Positions 1 to 9,619 of a stretch of 64,000 bases of DNA are shown piece after piece. The notes below the pieces were generated by a model that worked only from the letters and a program-made list of their open reading frames with translations, did not search any database and was not told the origin of the DNA. Origin of the DNA: BJHL01 sp040378885 (GTDB taxonomy: Bacteria; Planctomycetota; Phycisphaerae; Phycisphaerales; UBA1924); contig JBKDAN010000049.1 of assembly GCA_046316615.1 (NCBI GenBank), positions 107,015 through 171,014 of the forward strand, given 5' to 3'. The translations under genes and the position numbers were made by a program. Position 1 is the stretch's first letter, and each line of letters starts with the position of its first letter.

Positions 1-241
1 GGCGGGCGTGCTCGAGCAGGTGTTGCGCCAGCCGTGCATGCGTGAAGCGAGCTCTCTCACCCTCGTGAAGATCACAGGGCCGCGCGTGCTCCTGCCCTTC
101 CATGACAACGATGCCCGCGAGCTTGCTCGCTGCGTGCCGCAGTCCAATTGCGACGAAGCCTGCGCCTTCCAAGCGGCCAGCGAATGCGTGCCCAGTGATG
201 TGCACGTGCAGACACGCACCATTGAATGGGCCAGTCGCTGA
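1..241 (+). CDS. 3' end of an unidentified gene (truncated by window edge)
   Basis: An open frame runs from the window edge to a TGA at 239-241. About three quarters of its codons end in G or C, as in the confident genes here, and the peptide reads as a plausible soluble C-terminus with four cysteines in the last 40 residues and the end TIEWASR. I do not recognise the family. The opposite strand is also open across this stretch, but its translation looks like the antisense of a coding frame. Moderate to low certainty, because only about 80 codons are visible. Confidence 0.4.
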   Translation, partial: AGVLEQVLRQPCMREASSLTLVKITGPRVLLPFHDNDARELARCVPQSNCDEACAFQAASECVPSDVHVQTRTIEWASR

Positions 242-468
242 CACGCACGAGTCATCGCTTCGCGGTGTTCTCAATGCTGTCAAGAAGCCAATCAAGCGAA
301 CGAGTGAACTGTGTTGCAGCCTGCACGTTGCTGCGCAGCTTGCTCGCAAAGCACGCACCCGCCCACGTGCTGGTCGGTCCAGACGCCAAGATCGGTGCTC
401 TGCTCCGCCGGTTCTTGCCATATTCATGGTTTGAAGCCATCATCAGGCGTCAGTTCGGGCTGACTTAG
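226..468 (+). pseudogene. C-terminal relic of a short-chain dehydrogenase/reductase (SDR)
   Basis: The last ~35 codons of this frame (LVGPDAKIGALLRRF, then PYSWFEAIIRRQFGL) match from memory the characteristic C-terminus of one group of NAD(P)-dependent SDR oxidoreductases, where a (Y)LVGPDA segment is followed by a Leu/Arg-rich helix and a short end. Upstream the frame is closed by several stops (for example at 43-45, 103-105, 196-198 and 223-225). No Rossmann glycine motif or YxxxK active site is visible, so this can only be the tail of a decayed or rearranged gene. Recognition is from a short segment without a database search. Confidence 0.4.
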
Positions 469-534
469 GCCCGAGAACCACGAGCGGCGACGGATCTTTA
501 TCCCATCACTGCAAAAACCCCTACAATCTATCGC

Positions 535-1242
535 ATGCCCGGTTCCGGCGCGACAACCCCGACTCCCAGCGGCCTGTGCGTCGCATGGGCACCGCCCGGC
601 TGGACGCGTGATCCCAAGCTCGAGCGTGAGCTGACCCGCCCGGGTTTGACGTTGCAGTACGCCCGCGATGACTTCGAGACCGTCGCGCTGCTGTGCACCG
701 ACTTTGCCAAGCACGGTCCCAAGGCTCCGCGCGCGATGATCTTGATGCTCATCGAGCCGCTACGGCTGGTCGGTTTGCGCGATGCCTTGCAGGCCATCGC
801 GAATCGGCTTCCCGTTGTGCATCTGTGGGTGTTTGATCCCTCGCGCACACCGGTGCTGCGGGGTATCACGCAGTTTGAGCTCACGCAGTTGCTCGAAAAG
901 GCTGCCAAGCCGCAGGTTGCTTCACGCGATGCTGTGGTCTCGGCGCCGACATGGGTGGGGCCGGTCGTCGCAGAAGCGTCGCAGCGATGGACAACGCTTG
1001 CGACCACCGACGAGGCACAACGTTCACCCAGCAAACCCACGCCCTTGCCGCCCCGTCGCCCAGCTGCACCCCTGCGATTGACGGATGACGCTCCGCATGT
1101 TGCACGCGCGGTGACACCCGTGGAGCGAAGTGACGGTGAGGAATCGCATGCATCGGCGAACCCGCCGCTCCTGACCAACGAAGAACTGACGATGCTGCTG
1201 GGCGAGACCGATCCCCGTTCGAACGGCGCCAATCCACGATGA
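535..1242 (+). CDS. unknown protein, upstream partner of a diguanylate cyclase
   Basis: A 235-residue protein I do not recognise. The first ~130 residues look like a compact alpha/beta domain (hydrophobic strand AMILMLIEPLRLVGL, later VVHLWVFDPS). The remainder is Pro/Ala/Arg-rich and probably disordered, ending with a short acidic helix (LLTNEELTMLLG). No signal peptide or membrane segment. Its TGA overlaps the start codon of the following GGDEF gene in an ATGA arrangement, so the two are probably translationally coupled and may act in one signalling pathway. The partner relationship is inferred from the overlap only. Confidence 0.7.
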   Translation: MPGSGATTPTPSGLCVAWAPPGWTRDPKLERELTRPGLTLQYARDDFETVALLCTDFAKHGPKAPRAMILMLIEPLRLVGLRDALQAIANRLPVVHLWVFDPSRTPVLRGITQFELTQLLEKAAKPQVASRDAVVSAPTWVGPVVAEASQRWTTLATTDEAQRSPSKPTPLPPRRPAAPLRLTDDAPHVARAVTPVERSDGEESHASANPPLLTNEELTMLLGETDPRSNGANPR

Positions 1243-2654
1243 CCGCTGCTCCGACCATCCCGTCTTTCATCCAGGCCGACACGCGTGTGATCTTGGCTGG
1301 TCGCACTGGCCTCGATGCGGCATTGCGTCTGGACCAGTCACTTGAACTTGTTCGCGTCAGCACGCTGGCGGAACTGGTGGCGGAGGTTGCATCACCGTTG
1401 CCTGAACAGCCCGACCATGTCACGGCAGTGGTGGGCGACGACCTGGCGCGTGAAGCTGGGCAAGGCCGCGTAATCCGGTTATGCGAGCAACTCCGCGCAA
1501 TCGTGCCGCACACGCGCATCTTGCTTTCAAGAAGCGGCGACACGCCGAATGTCTTCAAGCCCGAAAGCTGGGGTTTCGATGATGCCGTTGGGCCGGAGAG
1601 CCCTAGCGGGGACGTGCGGAGCATGATGCGAGCGATGAAGGGGCAACCCCATCAACCCGAGCAGCAACCTGTGGCGCAAGCGCCTCACGCGATGCCTGCC
1701 GCGGTGCCGCCCGCGCCAATCACTCCGATCGCTCCCGCGCCCAAGCCCGCTGCTTCGAACATCGCGACTGCGGCAAAGCCCCCTGTCAACACTCCTCCCG
1801 CAGCCACAGCTGTTCCCAGCGAGCCTGCTTCTGCGTCACCTGGCGATGCTGCTCTCGTAGCCACCATGCTGCGCGGCGGCGATATCACGCCGCAAGCCCT
1901 TTCGCTGCTGCGCGAGCGGCTTAACGACGCAACCCTCGAATTTGTCGCCGTCGACGCGAACGCTCCAGCGAACGCCGCACGCGTTGCGTGGGATGAAGCG
2001 GTCTACGGCTGGCTGCGGTCGTCGAGCAGTTCTTCGGATCAACTCGCAGCGCCCGCTCGCTGGCTGGCGGGCTGGTTCCGCCTTGCGGATCAGCAGGCGC
2101 AGCTCCGTGAAGCGGCGTTCACCGATGCGTTGACTGGCGCGAACAATCGTCGCTTCTTCGATCTCTTTGCAGCGCGTGCCCTGGCCGCAGCCCGCGAGAG
2201 GCGTCACTACGTGACGATTCTCCTCTTTGACATCGACAACTTCAAGCAGTACAACGACCTGTACGGCCACGAGGCAGGCGATGACATTCTGGTCGAAGTC
2301 ACGCGGCTCATGCGAGCGGCGCTGCGGCCCACCGACCGTGTCTGCCGGCTTGGCGGCGATGAGTTCGCCGTGATCTTCCACGATCCGCAGGGGCCGCGCC
2401 AGGAAGGCAGCCAGCATCCGGCGGATGTGCGCGATATTGCCATGCGCTTCCAGAAGCAGGTCAGCGAGTACAAGTTCCCCAAGCTGGCTGACAAGGCGCA
2501 AGGCACGTTGACTATCTCCGGCGGACTTGCCACATTCCCCTGGGATGGCCAGACCCCCGCGGAACTCCTTGCCCACGCCGACAAGCTGTTGCTTGACAGC
2601 AAAAAGGCCGGCAAGAACGTGATCACGCTGGGTCCGGGTGCGCTGGAAGTCTGA
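1239..2654 (+). CDS. diguanylate cyclase (GGDEF domain protein)
   Basis: A 471-residue protein whose C-terminal ~170 residues form a GGDEF domain, which makes cyclic di-GMP from two GTP. The signature GGDEF lies near residues 371-375. An RxxD inhibitory site (RPTD) ends exactly five residues before it, so product feedback inhibition is likely. FDIDNFKQYND, with the metal-binding aspartate, and DALTGANNRRFFD at the domain entrance are also intact, so the enzyme should be active. The N-terminal half starts with a receiver-like alpha/beta stretch (HVTAVVGDDLA), followed by an Ala/Pro-rich linker. No membrane segment is visible, so it is probably cytoplasmic. It overlaps the preceding gene by four bases. 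The input signal is unknown. Confidence 0.93.
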   Translation: MTAAPTIPSFIQADTRVILAGRTGLDAALRLDQSLELVRVSTLAELVAEVASPLPEQPDHVTAVVGDDLAREAGQGRVIRLCEQLRAIVPHTRILLSRSGDTPNVFKPESWGFDDAVGPESPSGDVRSMMRAMKGQPHQPEQQPVAQAPHAMPAAVPPAPITPIAPAPKPAASNIATAAKPPVNTPPAATAVPSEPASASPGDAALVATMLRGGDITPQALSLLRERLNDATLEFVAVDANAPANAARVAWDEAVYGWLRSSSSSSDQLAAPARWLAGWFRLADQQAQLREAAFTDALTGANNRRFFDLFAARALAAARERRHYVTILLFDIDNFKQYNDLYGHEAGDDILVEVTRLMRAALRPTDRVCRLGGDEFAVIFHDPQGPRQEGSQHPADVRDIAMRFQKQVSEYKFPKLADKAQGTLTISGGLATFPWDGQTPAELLAHADKLLLDSKKAGKNVITLGPGALEV

Positions 2655-2683
2655 CAGCCAGAGCCGGGTCTCTACCATGCATC

Positions 2684-3520
2684 ATGCTCGCCACTCGCAT
2701 CGCCGCTGTGCGATATCTCAACACTGCGCCGCTCATCGAAGGTCTTGAACGCTTGCAGGGCCTCACGCTCCTGCCCGCCGTGCCAAGCCGCATCGCCGAC
2801 ATGGTCATCGCCCGCGAGGCCGACATCGGCCTGTGCTCGATTGTGGATTGCATCGGTGAGACACCGCTCACGTTGATCCCCTCGGGAATGATCGGTTGCG
2901 ACGGCCCGACGCTAACGGTGAGGCTGTACAGCAGCGTGCCCTTTGCGCAGATCACAACGCTGAGCGCTGACACCGACAGTCACACCAGCGTCATCCTCGC
3001 GCAGGTACTGCTGCGCAAACTGTTCAACGTGGCGCCGCGCGTCGCTTCCTTCCACGTGCGCGAGCGCATGCCCGTGGCGCCAGGCCCCAACTCCGCTGCC
3101 AGCGACGACCCCTGGCCCCAGTCGCTGCTCATGATCGGCGACAAGGTCGTCACCGACAGTCCGCCGGCGGTTCGCTTTCCGCATCAGCTCGACTTGGGTG
3201 AAGCCTGGCGCAAGCTGACGGGATTGCCCTTCGTCTATGCGATGTGGATGTGCCGTGCCGATCGCGCGACCGACCCCGCGATCGCGACGGCGGCCGCGCT
3301 GCTTGATCGCCAGCTTCGCCACAACGCGACACGGCTTGACTGGATCGTCCAAACTCGCGCACCGCACGCGGGCTGGCCTATCGATCTCGCGACGCAGTAC
3401 GTGGGCGAACTGCTGCGCTACCAGGTCGGTCCCCGCGAGCGCGAAGCCGTCCACAGCTTCCTCAAGATGGCCTCGGACTTCAAGCTGCTTCCCGAAAGTA
3501 CGCCGACATGGCGCAAATGA
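2684..3520 (+). CDS. mqnA: chorismate dehydratase MqnA (futalosine menaquinone pathway)
   Basis: A 278-residue protein of the MqnA/MqnD periplasmic-binding-protein-like fold. MqnA converts chorismate to 3-enolpyruvoyl-benzoate, the first committed step of the futalosine route to menaquinone. The start RIAAVRYLNTAPLIEGL is the typical MqnA N-terminus, with the Asn of YLNT in the substrate pocket. ADIGLCSIVDC matches the family's next conserved block (usually ...D.gl.P.s). There is no signal peptide, as expected for this cytoplasmic enzyme. The gene follows the GGDEF gene by about 30 bases. Nothing else of the pathway is in the window, so it is not operonic here. Family call is strong; MqnD is the main alternative but the N-terminus favours MqnA. 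Confidence 0.88.
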   Translation: MLATRIAAVRYLNTAPLIEGLERLQGLTLLPAVPSRIADMVIAREADIGLCSIVDCIGETPLTLIPSGMIGCDGPTLTVRLYSSVPFAQITTLSADTDSHTSVILAQVLLRKLFNVAPRVASFHVRERMPVAPGPNSAASDDPWPQSLLMIGDKVVTDSPPAVRFPHQLDLGEAWRKLTGLPFVYAMWMCRADRATDPAIATAAALLDRQLRHNATRLDWIVQTRAPHAGWPIDLATQYVGELLRYQVGPREREAVHSFLKMASDFKLLPESTPTWRK

Positions 3521-3551
3521 CGTTGCCGCGGCGCAACGCGACATACTGCGC

Positions 3552-4664
3552 TCACTCCGCGCTCGTGACGAACGTGTAGTACGCGAACAGCACGGGATAG
3601 TGCACCTCAAGCCGGAAGCCGACATATTCCGCCGGATCAAGCCCCGCAGCCTTGAACGTCCACTCGCACAGTTCCCGCTGGCGCGGATACAGATCCGAGT
3701 CGACTTGCCCCAAACCCCGTCCCAGCATCCCAGGCGTATGCGTGAACGGCAGACGGGCGTACCACTGTGCTGCCATATGGCGGTGCGAAGTCTGCACCGA
3801 ACTCATGTACACGCCCGTACGCAACATTTTGTTGGCCATCCACTCTCGCGGAAGGAAGATGTCATGAAGCAGCCAGCGTGACGGGCAGTTGATCGCCAGC
3901 CGACTGACAATTTGAGATCCCAGCGGACTGTCTTCGCCCAGGTGCGTCGCCCGCAGAGGTCCGACGAACACATCAAACGGAGCCCGCTGCTCAAACTCCA
4001 TGTCCACGATCACCATGGTGGAGTCATCACGTGAGTCCAGCGTGGTTCTTGGAGTCGGTTTCGAACAGAATTCTTCAATCAGGCACGTCTGCTGCTGTGC
4101 CTGCATCTGTGCAAATCCATCGGCGTTGATGCTCAGGACAAATGGCATCGCCGCCGTTCGACGCAGGAAACCCACCCGTCCCAGCGCAGCGCACAGATCA
4201 AGATCACCCGCGAACATCGGCTCCTTCGCAGGGCTGTAGATCCGCACTGCGACCAGCCCCTCCATGGAGCAGTCCAGCAGATTCCGCATGCGCTCAAACA
4301 CCGCCCGCCGTCCCTCGTGCTTGTCACTGGGGGAAACCTCGTCCGCCGCCGTCGTCCCCGCATTGAGCTCATCCAAAAGCTTCCGCAGACTGCCCCCGCC
4401 TTGGGCAATCAGATCCTCAAGTTCATTGACCGCGGCATACACCGGCTGCAGCAAATGCGGCTCCACCTCCGCCTTCGCGCACGCGTCCAGAACCATGTGA
4501 AACCCCTGTACCCCAGGCATCGCCTTCAGTGCCGCACTCGCATCCGCCCCACCCGACGCGCTGGCAATGAACCGGTAGCACAGCGGCACCTTGAGCGACA
4601 ACCAACGCGACAGCCCCGTCGCCGACCTGTTTCGGGCAGGCAAGCTGTTGACGAGCGCCGTCAC
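3552..4664 (-). CDS. unknown 370-residue protein, possible regulator
   Basis: I do not recognise this protein. Codon use is typical of the confident genes. The N-terminal stretch (ATGLSRWLSLKVPLCYRFI) could be a helix-turn-helix, but that is weak. No signal peptide or membrane helix. The listed start is a GTG preceded by AAGG. The frame remains open and protein-like upstream to a TAA near 4755 (including RLDPALAERVVQRV), but holds no ATG, GTG or TTG, so the true start could be a rare codon such as ATC. It is convergent with mqnA, with about 30 bases between stops. Confidence 0.75.
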   Translation of the reverse strand: MTALVNSLPARNRSATGLSRWLSLKVPLCYRFIASASGGADASAALKAMPGVQGFHMVLDACAKAEVEPHLLQPVYAAVNELEDLIAQGGGSLRKLLDELNAGTTAADEVSPSDKHEGRRAVFERMRNLLDCSMEGLVAVRIYSPAKEPMFAGDLDLCAALGRVGFLRRTAAMPFVLSINADGFAQMQAQQQTCLIEEFCSKPTPRTTLDSRDDSTMVIVDMEFEQRAPFDVFVGPLRATHLGEDSPLGSQIVSRLAINCPSRWLLHDIFLPREWMANKMLRTGVYMSSVQTSHRHMAAQWYARLPFTHTPGMLGRGLGQVDSDLYPRQRELCEWTFKAAGLDPAEYVGFRLEVHYPVLFAYYTFVTSAE

Positions 4665-4775
4665 ACTGCCTTGTACGCGCTGGACAACACGCTCGGCGAG
4701 AGCGGGATCAAGACGGGTTTTGTTGGGATTAGTATCGATAGGTGTCCAATTTCTGAAAAGTTTTTAAAATAGTTC

Positions 4776-4803
4776 TTGGCGCATTCTGGAATTTCGATAT
4801 CTT
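4776..4803 (+). promoter_or_regulatory. candidate sigma70-type promoter for the first tailed gene
   Basis: TTGGCG (4776-4781) and TATCTT (4798-4803) are spaced by 16 bases in an unusually AT-rich stretch between divergent genes, about 50 bases before the start codon at 4856. Four of six -10 positions match the consensus. Prediction by eye only. Confidence 0.35.
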
Positions 4804-4855
4804 ATTACGATGTGGTGTTGCTGGTGCTGGAGTGCGATGAACAGGAGTGCTTGTC

Positions 4856-6955
4856 ATGGACTATATCGGTTCGAGATCGTTTCGAAGTGCGTCTGGTGTT
4901 GCGGGCAAACTCCAAGGTGCTTTGCTGAGTTTGGCAGGTATCGTGAGCATGGCCGCAGGTACTGCGCTCGCGCAGCCCGCGACTTTCGTCGATGTTGGCG
5001 CATTTGGGGCACCTTCCAGTCCTCCGAGCGCGCAGGAGTATGTGGGCAACGCCGCCGGAGCGTTTGACCCTTCCGGAGGCGAGACGGTGACGGTGAAGTG
5101 GATTCGGTTTACGTTGACGGCACCGATCAACGGCGAGCTGTTCTTGGATATCGACACGCGGATCACGAGCACCGAGCCCGACCCAAGCACGAAGGACCCA
5201 CTGCTCGCGCTCTATGACAATGCGGGCAACTTGGTGGCGACGGACGACACGGACGGGAGCTTTCCGGAAGGGATTGCGGCAGGGCTGAGCTTTGGGAGCA
5301 CGGCATTCCGCAACCCGCCCAGCACGCCTGCGTTGCAAGGGCAGGATGGGCCGACGCTTGCGGCGGGGACGTATTGGCTTGCGGTGGTGGCAGGGCCTTC
5401 GGGGCTGACGAACGTCGGCGCGACGAACTGGGATGTGACGACGACGGGGAGCTTCCCGGTCAGTTTCGATCCGATTGATCTGTTTGACCTGAGCTTCTCT
5501 GTGGGCAACACGACGCCCTTGCCGCCGCCTAGCAACGACCAGTGCGTGTCGCCTCTCGTGCTGACAGAGAGCTTGGGAAGCGAGCCTGCGTGGGAAGGCA
5601 GCAACGCGGGAGCACTCAATGATGCTTCGACGCCTTGCTATGCCTTTACTGAACCTGCGCTGCAGCCAAAGGACATTTGGTTTAGCTTCACACCGACCAG
5701 CACGGGCAAAGTCTACATTGAAGCGACGGGCGGAGCGGGTGGTGCGGCGACTCCCATCCTCACGCAGTACAGCGCGTGCAACGGCAGCGTGCTGCGGTGC
5801 GCAGGAGGCGGAAGCATCGTGTTTGATGATCGCGTGTTCTTCATTCTCGATGCAGTGCAAGGGCAGGAGATTCTGTTCTCGCTTGGCATCCGTGCTGGGC
5901 AGACGGGCGACATGGGGCTCATTGTCCGCATGATTCCTGCAGCATGTCCGCTCACGATTCCGGCGGGCGCGATTGCTGAAAGCGAAGCATGTGGGAGTGA
6001 CAACAACGGCGGGTGCAACAGCGCGCCGCCCGCGTTTGAGACGATTTCATTGGGACAGACGCTCAGTGGCACGTTCTTTAGTACGCGGCAGCTTCGTGAT
6101 ACCGATTGGTTTGAGTTCACGATCAGCGAGCGGCGCAATGTGGGGCTGGTCCTTCGCTCGCAGTTGCCTGCAGTAGCGATTGTTCAGAGCTTGCAAGACG
6201 ACGACTGCTTTGGCACCACAGAGTTCTTTGTGGACAACGGCTTTTACTTCGATGATCTCTGTGCGCCAGTCACGATCAATCGCGGGCTTGATGCAGGCAC
6301 GTATCGCATCGTCGTGCTGCCTTCGGGCTTTGACGGCTGGGCATGCGACAGCGGCCGCAACACGTGGGTGCTCGAAACCGTGAGCGGCGATTGTGCCGGC
6401 GCAACGTTTTCGACGCAGCCTGCTGACCAGACTCTCTGTGACGGTACAAACACGCTGACGTTCACAGCGAATGCAACAAGCACGGGCCCAGTGAGCTGGG
6501 CGTGGGAGTTTGGAGAAGATAACGGTCAAGGTGGGTTCTTCTGGACCCGTCTCGAAGATGGCGAGTTGATCTTTCAAGTGTCGGCGACTGGCAACGTCAG
6601 CGGAACAAGCACGAACACACTGACGTTCTCGAACTTGCTCAGGGGCAGCGGCTTTGCAGTGCGTGCCATCGCGATCGCATGCGGCGAGTTTGTGAGTCGC
6701 ACGGCGGTGGTGACAGTGGGCCTCCCAGGGGATCCAAACTGCGGCAGTGGTCCCACGTGCGATGACATTGACTTCAACAACAACGATGTGTTCCCCGAGG
6801 ATCAGGACGTGATTGACTTCTTCACGGTGCTGGCCGGCGGGGAGTGCTCAAGCGGGGCGTGCAATGATATTGACTTCAACAACAACGACGTATTCCCCGA
6901 AGACCAGGACGTGATCGATTTCTTCACGGTGCTGGCCGGCGGGGACTGCCCGTGA
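4856..6955 (+). CDS. secreted multi-domain protein with two dockerin-like tail modules
   Basis: A 699-residue exported protein. The ATG at 4856 has AGGAG 8 bases upstream and opens a long signal peptide (hydrophobic LLSLAGIVSMAAGTALA, cleavage after ALA-Q). A GTG at 4847 in the same frame lies inside the ribosome-binding site. Beta-rich modules follow: residues ~60-200 resemble PPC/jelly-roll sandwiches (LFLDIDTRITS, LLALYDNAGNLVATDD); two more Cys-containing sandwiches cover ~220-330 and ~360-510; residues ~530-625 look Ig-like (QPADQTLC start). Residues ~635 to the end are two copies of the Cys-bracketed tail (IDFNNNDVFPED, FFTVLAGG). No catalytic motif is visible. It is probably a surface or extracellular binding/structural protein and the first gene of a tailed cluster. 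Confidence 0.9.
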   Translation: MDYIGSRSFRSASGVAGKLQGALLSLAGIVSMAAGTALAQPATFVDVGAFGAPSSPPSAQEYVGNAAGAFDPSGGETVTVKWIRFTLTAPINGELFLDIDTRITSTEPDPSTKDPLLALYDNAGNLVATDDTDGSFPEGIAAGLSFGSTAFRNPPSTPALQGQDGPTLAAGTYWLAVVAGPSGLTNVGATNWDVTTTGSFPVSFDPIDLFDLSFSVGNTTPLPPPSNDQCVSPLVLTESLGSEPAWEGSNAGALNDASTPCYAFTEPALQPKDIWFSFTPTSTGKVYIEATGGAGGAATPILTQYSACNGSVLRCAGGGSIVFDDRVFFILDAVQGQEILFSLGIRAGQTGDMGLIVRMIPAACPLTIPAGAIAESEACGSDNNGGCNSAPPAFETISLGQTLSGTFFSTRQLRDTDWFEFTISERRNVGLVLRSQLPAVAIVQSLQDDDCFGTTEFFVDNGFYFDDLCAPVTINRGLDAGTYRIVVLPSGFDGWACDSGRNTWVLETVSGDCAGATFSTQPADQTLCDGTNTLTFTANATSTGPVSWAWEFGEDNGQGGFFWTRLEDGELIFQVSATGNVSGTSTNTLTFSNLLRGSGFAVRAIAIACGEFVSRTAVVTVGLPGDPNCGSGPTCDDIDFNNNDVFPEDQDVIDFFTVLAGGECSSGACNDIDFNNNDVFPEDQDVIDFFTVLAGGDCP
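6758..6952 (+). repeat. dockerin-like tail, two copies
   Basis: Two copies of the ~30-residue module, each beginning with a Cys and ending with LAGGxC, joined by a five-residue Ser/Gly spacer. Both are of the EDQD class. The DNA of the two copies is nearly identical. Confidence 0.9.
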
Positions 6956-7017
6956 ATACGAGCAGGTGTGGCGCGGCGGTGCGATAGAGCCCGCCCGTCA
7001 TCATGATCGTCGTCACC

Positions 7018-7044
7018 GCGGTCCGTGGCATAGGCCACGGCCGC
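7018..7044 (+). terminator. possible hairpin terminator after the first tailed gene
   Basis: GCGG-T-CCGTGGC, loop ATAG, GCCACGG-CCGC forms an 11-pair stem with one bulged T. No T-tract follows, so a factor-independent terminator is uncertain. Confidence 0.3.
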
Positions 7045-7179
7045 GGGTGCATTTCGGAACGCGTGGGTGGAGGCATGTGGAGCGGTGCATGGTGCGGCGC
7101 TCGACGGCCGGGCCGGCCAGCTGTGCGGCGGGCTGAGCGCGAGGTGATGTGGCGGTGGTGCATCAGATCGGAGCGAGTT

Positions 7180-9474
7180 ATGGCGATCAAGCGTGTTCTT
7201 GCGGTGCATGTGGTGTGGTTCAGCGCGGTGGCCTGTGGGCAGGGGTGTGAACCCACGTGGCAGTCGATGGGTGGAGTGAATGGCGTTGACAATCAGGTGA
7301 GTGCGACCACAGTGTGGGACCCTGATGGCGCCGGCCCGCAGCCTGCGCTGCTGGTGGTGGCGGGGGAGCATGATGTGGCGGGCAACGTGATCTCGCCGAA
7401 CCTGACGGCGTAGGACGGCACGCAATGGCTGCAACTGAACAACGCGCCGCTCAATGGCGTGATTGACGCGCTGACGGTGGTGGGTAATGACCTGCTGGTG
7501 GGCGGACTGTTCTCGGTGGTCGGCGGCGTGCCGGCGCAGAACGTGGCGCGGCTCACGTCAACAGGCTGGCAGGCGCTGGGCGAGGGGCTGGACGGACGGG
7601 TGTACGCGCTGCGCGCTTTCAACAACGAGATCTACGCGGCGGGTGAGTTCACTTCATCAGGTTCGCAGTCGCTCAACAAGCTGGCGAAGTGGAACGGCTC
7701 ATCGTGGGTGGCGGTGGGCAGTGGACAGGGTGTGGACCAACCCATCATGGCGTTCACGCAGCTTGGGAGCGAACTCATCGCGGTGGGCGGGTTCACGAGC
7801 ATTGACGGTGTGGCTGCGAATCGCGTGGCGCGATGGAATGGCAGCACATGGAGCGCGATGGGTGAGGGGTTCGATGAACAAGCGCGCTGCGCGATCGTGC
7901 ACAACGGTGAACTGATCGTCGGCGGCTGGTTCAGCTCGAGCGGCGCCACGCCACTTGCCGCGGGCGCACGTTGGAACGGCACGGCATGGGTCGCCCTGAC
8001 ACCTCCGGGCGACGTCACGCAGAATATCTATAACTTCGCGGTACTGAACAACGAGCTGTACGCGACTGGCGGGCTGAATGTGAATGGACGCGGCTATGCC
8101 GACGTCGCGCGGCTCACGCCCACCGGCTGGTCAGCGCTGACGACTGAACCGGATCAGTTCCTGTCAGTGTTCGCGGCGTACGCGATCAGCGCGTACAACG
8201 GCAGTCTTCACGTGAGCGGCTTCTTCCGCACGCAGGGGGAGAACTCAGCGACGCGCATCGCGCGGTGGAACGGGCAGACGTGGGTGGGTCTGGGCAGCGG
8301 GAACTCGGCGCGCGTGTTTGGCGCGGCGAGCTTCCAGAACAAGGCGATCGTGTACGGTGACTTCACGCAGATCGGCGGGCTGCCCATCCGCGGCATCGCG
8401 GCATTTAACGGGCAGTCGTGGAGCTCGCTGGGCGCGGGCATCACGGATCCGAGCGGCACGCCGGGGGCCACATGCATCTGGAATGACAAGCTGGTGGTTG
8501 TGGGCAACTTCACGAGCGTGAGCAATCAGCCGTACAGCGGTGTTGCGTTGTGGGATGGCACGACGTGGAGCGGACTGAGCCAGCAGCTGTACGGCGCGGC
8601 GCAGGCGTGTGCGGTGCTGGACGGCACGCTGTACGTGGGCGGCGAGCTGTACGACGAGCAAGGCACGCTGCTGGGCACGGTGCTGCGATGGACCGGCACG
8701 GCGTGGGAGCCGGTGGGCACGGGCACTGATACAGCGGTATATGCGATGGCGGCGTACAACGGGAAGGTGTATGTGGGCGGGGATTTCACGACGGCGGGTG
8801 GCGTCCCGGCGACGGGCATTGCCGCGTGGAATGGCACGGCCTGGGAGGCGCTGGCCGGTCCTTCGGGACAGGGCGTGAACGGCGGCGTGGGCGCGCTGTT
8901 TGTGTATCGCAATGAGTTGATCGTCGGTGCGCGGCTGTTCACCAACGCCGGCGGGCTGCCTATCAGCTCCATCGCGCGGTGGGACGGGCAGACGTGGAGC
9001 GGTCTGGGTCAGGGGCTTGATTTCCCCGCGACCGTGACGAGCATGATTGAACGCGACGGCAAGCTGATCGTGGGCGGCTTGTTCGCGAGCAGCGGGGGCG
9101 TGCCGTTGGGCAATGTGGGCCAGTGGGATGGTGTGACACAGCAGTGGAGCGAACTGGGCTCGGGCACCAATCAGTACATCACCGGCTTTGCGAAGGCGGG
9201 TGATGACATCATCGCGGGCGGCCTGTTTACCGTGATGAATGGCCAGCCGAGCGCGTACGTGGCGCGACTGGGTTGCCAGGGGTGCGATGAGATCGATTTC
9301 AACAACAACGATGTCTTTCCCGAGGATCAGGATGTCGTCGACTTCTTCAATGTGCTTGCGGGCGGCGAATGCGCGGGCTGCAATGACATTGACTTCAACA
9401 ACAACGACGTGTTCCCTGAAGACCAGGATGTGATTGACTTCTTCAACGTTCTCGCGGGCGGCGCATGCTCGTGA
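7180..9474 (+). pseudogene. secreted kelch-type beta-propeller protein, interrupted by an in-frame TAG
   Basis: One reading frame runs from an ATG at 7180 (GGAG six bases upstream, signal peptide ending VACGQ) to 9474 but contains TAG at 7411-7413, codon 78. The peptide before the stop ends ISPNLTA and continues DGTQWLQLNNAPL. Paralogues in this window have Trp or Tyr there (WDG or YDG before QTW/RLW), so TGG or TAC to TAG is the simplest explanation. The rest is roughly a dozen ~45-residue repeats of the Rax2/galactose-oxidase-like kind (VARWNGSTWSAMGEG, then NGELIVGGWF), followed by two tail modules. The signature WDPDGAGPQP is shared with the three propellers of the third cluster. Either a recent nonsense mutation, readthrough, or a sequencing error. 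Everything after the stop is intact. Confidence 0.85.
9283..9471 (+). repeat. dockerin-like tail, two copies
   Basis: Two EDQD-class modules separated by Ala-Gly, at the end of the interrupted propeller gene. Both are undamaged despite the upstream TAG. Confidence 0.9.
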
Positions 9475-9544
9475 AAAGAGACGACACGGATGTGCACGCG
9501 GCGTGATGTCTGCGTGTGACAGGCCGACAAACCTTCCCACGTTT

Positions 9545-9590
9545 CCGCGGCTGGCGGTTCTTGTTTGCTCCAGCCGCGGTTACGCTTTTT
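9545..9590. terminator. hairpin terminator between convergent genes
   Basis: CCGCGGCTGG (9545-9554) pairs perfectly with CCAGCCGCGG (9570-9579) across a 15-base loop, followed on the plus strand by a T-rich run ending in TTTTT at 9590. It separates the propeller gene from the convergent DUF2238-type gene and may serve both. Confidence 0.6.
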
Positions 9591-9619
9591 GGGCGCGTGT
9601 GATACGACGGTGCGAGCGA

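Noticed and set aside
1..421. An open minus-strand frame from 421 to the window edge
   Set aside because: Its protein is Arg/Ala/His-rich and looks antisense to the plus-strand frame ending at 241, whose codon use is slightly better. I cannot exclude it fully.
4805..5860. A 351-residue minus-strand frame opposite the first tailed gene
   Set aside because: Arg-rich low-complexity antisense of a gene with signal peptide, domains and tail.
8245..9540. A 431-residue minus-strand frame opposite the interrupted propeller
   Set aside because: Antisense shadow: Arg/Ala/His-rich with no domain, and the plus-strand repeats and tail are clear.
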